Shown here in pieces: positions 55,560 to 64,000 of a stretch of DNA of 64,000 bases. Position 1 is the stretch's first letter; each line of letters starts with the position of its first letter. This DNA is from Ursus arctos. Its lineage: Eukaryota; Chordata; Mammalia; Carnivora; Ursidae. The translations under genes were made by a program, and so were the position numbers. The DNA lies in the NCBI RefSeq assembly GCF_023065955.2, contig NW_026622863.1, positions 46,544,177 through 46,608,176 of the forward strand, given 5' to 3'. Under the pieces are notes generated by a model. It did not search any database. It saw only the letters and a program-made list of their open reading frames with translations, and was not told where the DNA came from.

Positions 55560-57375
55560 GCGCGGAGCGGGTGGCCTTGTTTTAGAAGGCATCAGTTTGC
55601 ATCCGGAGAGGGAGCACAAGGGCCAAGACGCTTACCAACCTTCACAAGCCCTACCCCCCCAGCATAACTATTTACTGCTCTCTTCTGTGCCAAGCCCTGT
55701 GCTGGTGGGCACTGTGGTTTCCGCAGTAGGCAAGACACACCTGGCCCCTGTCCTCATGGCACCGCAATCAAAGGAAGGAGAGCCACAAAAGTCAGAACCA
55801 CAACCGAGCGGTCAGACTTGGAATAAGTGGACTATAGGAAACTGTGGGAGCCAGAGGAGGTGCCCGCCCCAGCCTGGAAAGTCTTCCAAAAGGTGGTGAT
55901 CTTTAAGCCAAGGATGAATAGAAGCCAACTACAATAGTTTTTTTTTCTGGCAGAGGGAACAGCAAGGATAGAAGTCTATAGGCAAAAAGTAGTGCATGGT
56001 TTGATTGAGAAAGTGATAGCAGCTAAATTATGCCTGAAACACAGAACTGAGAGGGGAAAGGCTCCCACAGGTGAAGAGCTCAGACTATGCTGACGATATA
56101 GGAAGCTATTGCGGCATCCTGGGCTTCCCGGAATTGTCTCAGATTCCAGCTCAGAACCCTCCAATGCGCTCCCATTACGCGTAGAAAAAATCCAAACTCT
56201 ATCATGGCCCAGGGGCTAGACACATAGTCTGCCCCTACTTGTCTCTGATTTCATTCGCCTCTCTTTAGCCACTCTACAGTCTAGCTCCACTTCCCCTCAA
56301 ACACTGCAGTCTCTTTACCACCTCGGGCCTTTGCCCTTGCTATTCCCTTTGCCTGAAAATGCTTTTCCCTCTGATCTTTGAATAGCTGGTCTCATGCTCA
56401 TCATTCATTTCTTGGCACAGGTGTCAGACAGACTCTCCTTGATCTTTCAAAGATGACACCTCCAGATTTGCTTTAGAGACGTGAGTGGGGCTGTGGATAA
56501 AACAGGATTGGCCACAAGGCGATTGTGGAAGGTGGGGTGAAGGGTGCATGGGACTTCACTGTCCTGTTCTACTTCTGTGTTTGAAGTTTTCCATAATAAG
56601 TTAATCATATCCCACACCCCCTTCTCTACATTCTATCTTAAGGTACTTATGGCAGCCTGAAATTTAAGTTTTTTTGCTTCCTTGCTGCAGTCTTGTTTTC
56701 CTCATGGAAGCTTCGTGAGGGTAAGAATGGAGTCACCCTTTTTTTTTGAGTCCTCAGTGCCTAGAATAGGATTAAGTTTCAGATTAGTACTAAGGCGTCT
56801 AGAACACCTAACATTTGCCTGTTTTATTCACCATGGCATCTCCACATCTTTGAGCAGCACCTGGCACAGTGTAAGAGGTCAATATATTTTTTAGTCTTAA
56901 ATTAGAAGCACTCATCTAAAATTTAGTTGAATGAATGAGGGGTCAGGAATGCCAGGCTAAAGGGGTTGACTGGACCTCGAGGTGAGGAGGAGCTAGGGAA
57001 AGGTTTTGAGCAGAGCAGAGACAGGTGTCGCCAGGGCAGGATGTGAGTCATTGAAAGGTCCTTTGGAAATTGATGTCAAGGGTGGGGGAAAGCCAAGGGA
57101 AGGATCCGGGCCATTGGCTGGGGATGGTGTACCTCAGTGGCTACTGAAGAGACAAGACTCAGTGACTTTTGGTGATGGAGTGGCCAGGAAAAAAAAAACC
57201 CAAACATTTCTTGGAAGAGGAGAGGTGCCCTTGAAGAGGTAAGGACGCTCTCCTGGCTTGTACTGTCCACCAGCAACCATCTTACTCCTCTCCCTCCTCC
57301 TTCCCTTAGTTCAGTTCCCCTCCCAACATAGTGCAGCTCTGGGCAGAGGGACAGACACACAGCCACCCCAGACAC
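55560..57375. repeat. ZNF428-CADM4 intergenic stretch
   Basis: L2 3' text at 56170-56460 (CTCGGGCCTTTGCCCTTGCT) and 56640-56900 (GCACCTGGCACAGTGTAAGA). The remainder is unassigned; no gene seen. Confidence 0.55.
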
Positions 57376-58311
57376 TTGTTCTCTCCTCAGTTTAATGGTG
57401 GTTAGTGGGATTGCCAAACCCCCTCCCCGTTCCCCTCCCCGTACAAAATGTGTTTTGTTTTGTTTTTTTGTTTTTTTGTTTTTTACAAGAAAAAGGGGGC
57501 AAAAGCCAGGAATGAGGGGAGGGGGGTGCAATCTGATATTTTCATACAGATTTTTAATTTTTTTTAATATATTATATATAAAACCATAGAGACCAACGCA
57601 CCCCCCCAAACTCCTTTCCCTCTCCCTGGAGGGCCTGGAGGAGAGATGGGGAAGGCCCCCCCAGGAGTGGGTGGACAGAGAGACAAATATGGATAGGACA
57701 GATATGGGGGGAGGAGGTGGAGGGAAGGGGAGCCCAGGAACCTGGGGATTGGAGAAAAGGGTTGGGGCTGTCTCCCTCACCGCCCCCATCAAAGTTATGA
57801 CACAAAGACACAGAATCCCTGTTTCCATGCCCTCCCCCCACCCTTACCCCCACCGTGCAAACATGGCTTTGCAAAGAGGTGCCCAGAGCTCTGTGGAACT
57901 CCTACAATGGCTGGCATGGGGTCTGGGACCCCCAAAGAAATCTGTGTTCCCCTTCCCTGCCCACCCCACCCTTCCCAGAATCTGACCCCCTCCCCACAAG
58001 ACCTGGTTCTGCAGCCTAGGGGCCCTGGCCTTCCCCCAGTTATCTTCCCCCAACCCAATCCCTACCGCCCTCCCTGGACTTGGGGGGTCTGGACCTTTGG
58101 CCCCTGCCCCCTGGGGGGCCCAGACCTCTGGGCCCTTGCTTCTGGCCCTTGTAGAGACCCGGGATCCGACACCCCCATCCCTGCCCAAGCGTCTGAGGTG
58201 TTAGTGGTGGGGGGAGAAGCCCACCATCCCAGACTCTGGTAAATGTCTTTGCAGCTGGCAGTGGGGTGGACCCCAGCCCAGGACCAGGACCAAGCCTGGG
58301 TGGAGGTGGGG
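57376..58311 (-). other. CADM4: CADM4 3' UTR
   Basis: About 0.9 kb after the CADM4 stop, ending near a minus-strand ATTAAA at 57391-57396. Contains A-rich runs on the minus strand (57450-57485). Confidence 0.55.
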
Positions 58312-61300
58312 TCAGATGAAGAATTCTTCTTTCCTCTTGTGTCCGTCGCTGCCATTGAGAAAGGCTTCTCTTGCTTCTCCCTGCTCATCCAGGCCACTGG
58401 CCTCGTGGGTCAGATAGGAGCCTGAGGGGTGACAGACCCCCAGGCAGAGACGACATATATGTGGACCCAGGAGTTGGACAGAAATATACAGGAAAATGGA
58501 GACAGACAAGACATACCGGGCGAGGAAAGAGGGAGAAACGGAACATACAGGGAGAGGGAATCAAGTCCAGGGGATAGCAAAACAGGGGCAGAGAAAGAAG
58601 TAAAAGCAGAATTAGGAAGACTCCAAAAGTTCACAGGAAGACCACCCTTAACCGTTCTCTTGGCTGTGTCCCCTTGCTCTGCTCCCAACGAATCCAACAA
58701 TTAGGAAGATAAATTGTTTTATTTAAACCCACGGCCTTAATTCGCCTTCAACGTTTCATTCTTTTTAGAGTCGAGACCGAAAGTTCCGCCCTTTCGGAAT
58801 CTTGGCCTCAGGTCCCTCCAGATTTCGAATCTCGGATCTAGGTTTCGCCCTCTTATCACCTCGGCTACAGGCCCGCCCTCTTTCCAACCCTGGCTCTGGG
58901 CCCCGCCCCCTTCGGATCCCACAACCAACCACACCCCTCGCTGAATTCAGGCCCCGCCCCCACTCACCCTTCTGCCGTACTGAGCACCAGACCATGCCCA
59001 CCAGCACACATATGATCAGAAACACCAGTAGCGCCAGGATGCCGCCCACAATGGCATAGGGCACCGACGTCTGAGCCTCTACCACCGCACCCGGGTCTGC
59101 GAGAGAGACAGGGTGCAGGACCAGGTCATCAGAGGACGGTCCCAGCCCGACCCCATCGCGGCTGAGCTCTTAAGCCAGTCCACTTAACCGCGCTTTTACG
59201 TGCCACGCCCCTCAAATTACTGCCACCCCTGGCCCCTTGTCCTGGCTCCACTCTTTCCTGATGCTCCACTTCCACAAAGAATGCGTGCGTGTTGCTTTGT
59301 ACACTGCCCGACCCAGCCCCTGAGTCCCTTTGCCAATACTATCCCACTTCCTTCTCCCACCCCACTCCCCATAGAACAGAAACAGCACATCCCTTTATTT
59401 TCGACTTGTGTGACCCACGGAACCTCAGGTCCAAGTCCCTTCCCATCTTGTCTACAACGCTCCAGGTATTTAAAATGCTGAGCTAGGACCCAACAACTTC
59501 CAAAATTCCTGCCCCACTGTCATAAGGGCTAACCACATAACACTTATTCTGTGCTAGGGGCCATTCTAACCGCTTTATATATTTAGCTCATATAATCTTC
59601 ACAACCCTATGAGGTAGGTGCTATTGTTTATTTCCACTTAACCGATGAGGAAACTAAGGAGCAAAGTTACCCGCAACAGGACGCTGCAGAGCCCAATGTG
59701 AACCCAGACGGTCAATCTGGCCGCAGAACTCCAGGAATTCTGTTGGCTGTTGACCCCAAGGAATCACCCTTTGCACAGGCCCCTCAAACACCCCCGGCAG
59801 GTCCTGAACCATCCAATCCAGCTCGCCCATTCCCAAGGCCCCGCCCCCACGACACCCGGAGACCTCCTCCGAGGCCCCGCCCCTGCCTTGAGCCCCGCCC
59901 CCAGGCCGGCCCCTGCCTGCCCTCACCGTAGACCACGAGTACATAGAGCGCCCTCGCGTGGCCGTGCTTGTTCGACGCCTCGCAAGTGTAGGTGCCATTA
60001 TCTGCTGATACCAAGCCTGGCAGCGTCAGCGTCTCCCCGACCGCCTCGGCCCGCTCTGGCAAAGACTCATTCCCGCGGTTCCAGCGGATCTGGTTTGGCC
60101 TGGGCATGAGTAAAGTATAGTGAGAGTTAGGGACACAGGTGCCAACATCCAATTCTGACTTCCCAGTAATCTAGATACATAGCATCTCCAAATAAGAGGG
60201 TCCTTACTAGCCCTATCCTTCCAATAAAACCTGCAGACCCGGGCCCAGCTTCCACCCAACACCAGTCTCAAGAATCCCAGCCTCCCGCCCCATCCCCCGC
60301 CCGTTCCATCGTCAGAATCCAGGAGTCCAGGGCCCCACAGCTTCCTTCCTCAAGATCCACAAGTCCAAACCCCAGACTCCTCCTCCCTCAGGACGCAGAA
60401 GTCCGGGCCCCAGGCCCCTCTGTTCTCCCAGTCCCCCTTCCCGAGACAGAGGTGTCCAGGTCCCCGGTCTTCTTGTCAGGACCCAGGAGTCTCAGGTCCA
60501 GGAGCTCACCTGGGGTTCCCCGTTACAGCACACGTTAGCACCAGCGTGTCTCCCTCCCTCACCACAGCTTGGGAGGCATGGATCCGGGCCGTGGGAGAGT
60601 CTGTAGGCGGAAGTGAGATGGGAGATTGGTGGTCCGGGTCATCACGCGGGGCTGGAAACCCTCCCGGGGGCAAGCGGCTCGCGTTGGGACCCTTCGGTCC
60701 CCCCCACTCCCGCGTCCCGGCCGGCCGGGCACTTACACTGCACGTCCAGCACGTACTGCGTCTGCTTGCTGTGTCCGGAGGGTAGCGCCTGGTTCTGCGC
60801 CTCGCAGATGACGATACCGCCGTCGTCCTTGCGGTCCACACGAAACCGCACTGTGCTCGCCACGCTCCAGACCTTGCCATTTTCCTGGCCGCTGCTCACT
60901 CCTGCCAGGCGGGGCGGGGAAGCTGTCAGAACAGGGTCTGGCTCCGCCCACCGAGGGGGTACCCTCCCCGCCCCCCAGCCCAAACCAAAGCAGGTCATTT
61001 GCCAAGCTCCGCCCCTCATCCTTAGGCCTCGCTACCAGTCCTCCAAGCCACGCCCCTCCCCGAACCAAGCCCACCGCCCCAGGTGCCGCGTCCCAAAGCT
61101 CCTCCCTCTTTCACTCCCACGCCCTCTCCTCTATCTGTTCATTCCATCGCGGCGTATTGAGTGGCCAGGGTCCGCCGGTGCACTCTTCTCCAACCCCTGT
61201 CCTCTCAGTCCCACCTCTCTCCGGCATCTCCTTTCTCGCCCCGCCCCGCCGCGGCCCCCACCCCAGGCAGTACCTTTCAGCTCCTTACGGTCGCGGTACC

Positions 61301-62248
61301 AGCGAAGGACCGCGGCAGGGCGGGACCGCGGAACTAGGCAACTGAGCTCCACCTCGCCTCCCTCCACCGCCTGCTCCCGGACCTCCACCACGGGATTCTC
61401 TGGGGCCACTGCCGTAGGGAGGAAGGGGTAAGGGGGGCGGTCAGCGGAGGCACCAAGGTGGACTCAAAGTAACTAGGTGAACAAGGGTCCCGGGTGGCAG
61501 AGGTCAAACACAGGCTAGAGGTCAGGAAGACCAGCCGTGTTTACTGGGGCCGGGTATCCAGGAGGTTAAAAAACAACCAGGTTAAAAAATCAAGTCTCAG
61601 GATAAGAGATAAGCAGAGGAGAAAGGAGGAGGGGATGAGTCTGAGGAGGGGGAGGAGTTACCCAATACAGTAAGCGTGGCAATCTGGTGGTGGGTATCCT
61701 CCGTGTAGAGCTGGCAGAAGTAGCCCCCCTCGTCCTCCAGGCGGGCATCTGAGAGCCGGATCCGCACGCGGCGGGGGGAGAACTCCTCAAGCTGGAAACG
61801 CTCGTCCTTCAGGGCTAGACAGAATGAACGGGAAGGGATGAAGCTGGGGAATCCTGGCCTCAGGGGTCCCGCCCTTCCTCCAGTAGCTTAGAGACCTGCG
61901 CTCTGCGTCCTCTCTCCAGCTGGCCATAGTCTAAGGGGCCCACCTAGTTACTCCCTTGCGGACCCAGAATGATTCAGGCCCTCCTGCCCACAGGACCAGG
62001 AGTCCAGACCCCTAGCCCCATGCTCTGTCAGGACCCAAGAGTCCACACTCTCTGCTCTGCCCTCTTTCAGGACACAGGGGTCAGGATTCCCCAGCACTCA
62101 CCGCGGGTGCCGTTGAAGAAGAGGGTCTGCCGCGCTGGGTTCTGAATGACAACTATGGACCCATCATACTGGTGCAGACGGCAGGTTATTTCGGCCACCC
62201 CTCCCTCAGCCACAGTCACGTTCTCTGTCTGTACTTCCTGTCCAGCAC
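58312..62248 (-). CDS. CADM4: CADM4 (nectin-like 4), cell adhesion molecule, exons 2-9
   Basis: Single-pass immunoglobulin adhesion molecule, involved in axon-Schwann-cell contact (family knowledge). Minus-strand coding exons: 62102-62248, 61662-61814, 61274-61408, 60737-60901, 60510-60600, 59927-60099, 58968-59096 and 58312-58421; all have AG/GT borders and consistent phases, 366 complete codons plus stop. Exon 1 (signal peptide, about 22 residues) lies beyond 64000. Exons 2-3 encode an Ig V domain (TENVTVAEGG, GGYFCQLYTE). Exons 4-5 and 6-7 encode two further Ig domains (ELSCLVP, NGTYTCEASN). Exon 8 holds the transmembrane segment (AIVGGILALLVFLIICVLVG). Exon 9 ends HKRKEEFFI, a class II PDZ ligand typical of CADMs. 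Sequons include NVT, two NGT and NES. No lesion seen. Confidence 0.97.
59520..59690 (-). repeat. MIR fragment (CADM4 intron)
   Basis: CACTTATTCTGTGCTAGGGG, TATGAGGTAGGTGCTATTGT, CGATGAGGAAACTAAGGAGC, the reverse MIR order. Confidence 0.75.
60315..60497. repeat. Diverged MSR1-like units (CADM4 intron)
   Basis: Four to five degenerate units such as ATCCAGGAGTCCAGGGCCCC and CTCCTCCCTCAGGACGCAGA in the intron between exons 6 and 7. A further two or three are at 61974-62085. Confidence 0.7.
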
Positions 62249-64000
62249 CTGGACCAGTAGACAGAGAAACTCGTTGAGGGCTACAATTCATTCTTTTCTC
62301 TCTCCCTCTATTCCTCTCCCATCCAAACCTCCAAACTCTTTCTTTCCCCTCAGTTCACTGCATCCAACATTTCCTGAGGGCTGGACTCTGGGAGATGGAG
62401 AAAACCTGCTCCAGAGGGTCTGCAGTCAAGAGCCAGTGGTATGTGCTTTAATGGGGGCAGCACAGGGCACACTGGGAGCCCAGAGGAAAGGGAGAGACTG
62501 AGGCTGCCTAGGGAGATGGGTGATCAGAGAAGGTTCTGGAAGGAAGCTCCACTGGCTCTAGATCTTAGAGTGAGCAGGAGATCACGAGATGTGGGAAGCT
62601 GCTATGTGCTCACCAAATCCCATCTTTCACACCTGCGCACACGTTGTAGTTTGTCTACAAAGATGGCCACAATATTCTTCCCATTGCTGTGCATGTCCTT
62701 TGTAAGTTGACTTCGCTCCTCCTCTTATTAAGGAGGCCCTCCGGCCCTGCGAATCTAAGCAGGCTCCGTGACTTACTTTGGCCAACAGAATTTCCTAAAA
62801 GTGATATTGTATGAGTTCTGGAGCCCAAGCCTTGCAGTTTCCATTCATGCCCTCTTGCTGTCCTGAGAACATCGGGTGAAAACAGACTAGCTTTCCTGAG
62901 GGCAAGGGACATGGAGAGAGAACCCCAGCCAGGAGCCAGCTCCAACTGCCAGTCATGTGAGTGGGGCCATCCTGACCCCTCCAGCCCCAGGTGACTGCAG
63001 CCACATGAGTGACTCCAGCTGAGACCAAGAGAAGAACTGCCCGACCAATTCAGGACTCCCAGAATCATAAGCAAATAACACGACTGTTGTTTCAAGCTAC
63101 CACGATTTGGAAGGTCTGTTACACCACTAAAGTTAACTGGTATGACACGCGATTGGGCTACATTTCCTAGGATCCCTTGTACTTAGTTGGGGGCATGTGA
63201 CTGATTTCTGGCCAACGGGATGTAGGTGCAACAGAGAGACACCCCTTCCAGCTTGTCTCCTGTCACTCGAAATCCTTCTTGTTGAATGGAGAGTACCCCA
63301 AGGAGCCTTAGGAGGACAGAATCATAAGCTCGAAGAAGACTGGGACCCTGACTGACTGTCCCCTGCGACCTGCCTGCACAGTACTGTGACACGAATGAGA
63401 AATTCACTTTTTTGTTAAGCCGTTGAGATTTCAGGGCTCATGTTATTGCAGTTAACCTACCCTGATTAACCCAACAGAGAAGCAAGGTAGGGGATTAGGA
63501 AGGGGGTATTTGCAGCAGAAGCAGCAGCCCAGAGTAAAGCTCAGAGCTGGGATTAATCAGCATCAGCATCGCCATCATCATTGCCACGGTCATCTTCAAA
63601 ATAACATAACCACATCATGGTAGCTAGTGTTTATTAGGCACTTGCGGTGCCAGGCTCTGTGATGAGGGTATCAGCTATACAATTTCCATCTCGTCATCAC
63701 AATACCCGAATAAATTAGGCACAAGCATCAGTCCCATGCTTTTGTAATTCCCATTTTAGAGATGGGAAAATTGGTCCAGAGAGAGAAAATGACTTGCTCA
63801 AGGTAGTAGTCAGAGGGGTGGGGGGCGGGATCTGCCTCCAGAGCGTCTCTCTAATTCCAGAGTTCGCTTCCACATCTCCTCCTGGCTGCCTGAGTGGAAG
63901 GAACTGAGTGCAGGAGGGGTTGTGGGATGTGCTAGTGAAGGGCCACAAACGCCAAGCTAGGAGATGAGCTTTTATCCTGAAGGTCAGTGGCGGGAGGTGT
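62249..64000 (-). other. CADM4: CADM4 intron 1 (partial)
   Basis: Two related old repeats at about 62660-63080 and 63150-63470 (TTGGCCAACAGAATTTCC and TCTGGCCAACGGGATGTAGG), then a reverse MIR at 63620-63900 (ATTCCCATTTTAGAGATGGG). No exon seen. Confidence 0.6.

Overview
This window is nuclear DNA from a placental mammal, most probably a caniform carnivore. It carries more than a dozen tRNA-Lys-derived can-SINEs (typical start GGGGCGCCTGGGTGGCTCAG, tails of AAATAAATAAA), which are restricted to Carnivora. A younger subfamily with the tail GCTGGCTGTCTCTATCTC (13707-13908, 19073-19298, 42246-42447) resembles the one I associate with bears and the giant panda, so an ursid or close relative is my best guess but is not proven. 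Gene order and orientation match human 19q13.31: XRCC1(-), PINLYP(+), IRGQ(-), ZNF576(+), SRRM5(+), ZNF428(-), CADM4(-).

Layout. 1-21949: XRCC1 exons 11 (partial) to 1 on the minus strand; introns 2 and 3 (8-9 kb each) are filled with L1, can-SINE, MIR, L2 and LTR-like fragments. 21950-22430: GC-rich XRCC1 promoter. 23244-26932: PINLYP, five coding exons, with a diverged minisatellite in intron 2. 27010-33180: repeats plus an unassigned minus-strand terminal-exon/poly(A) candidate at 29255-29482. 33183-36246: IRGQ, two coding exons. 36549-37120: shared CpG promoter between IRGQ and ZNF576 with a perfect CRE. 37702-39845: ZNF576, four C2H2 fingers. 39850-46460: repeats, including a diverged ~750-bp tandem duplication. 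46613-52200: ZNF428 on the minus strand; SRRM5 (50057-52165) lies in its long intron on the plus strand, and the two coding sequences overlap antisense by 41 bp. 54490-55545: ZNF428 5' region with ten STAF/ZNF143-like motifs, three octamers and a perfect NRF1 palindrome. 57376-64000: CADM4 exons 9-2; exon 1 lies beyond the window.

The genes are not an operon-like system. They cover DNA single-strand-break repair (XRCC1), a secreted LU-domain protein (PINLYP), a GTPase-like autophagy factor (IRGQ), zinc-finger proteins (ZNF576, ZNF428), an RS-rich protein (SRRM5) and a cell-adhesion molecule (CADM4). All recognised genes look intact where visible, with consistent splice phases. I found no undescribed multi-gene system. 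The best leads are regulatory or structural: the STAF-motif array, the ZNF428/SRRM5 coding overlap, the MSR1-like minisatellite family and the orphan terminal exon.
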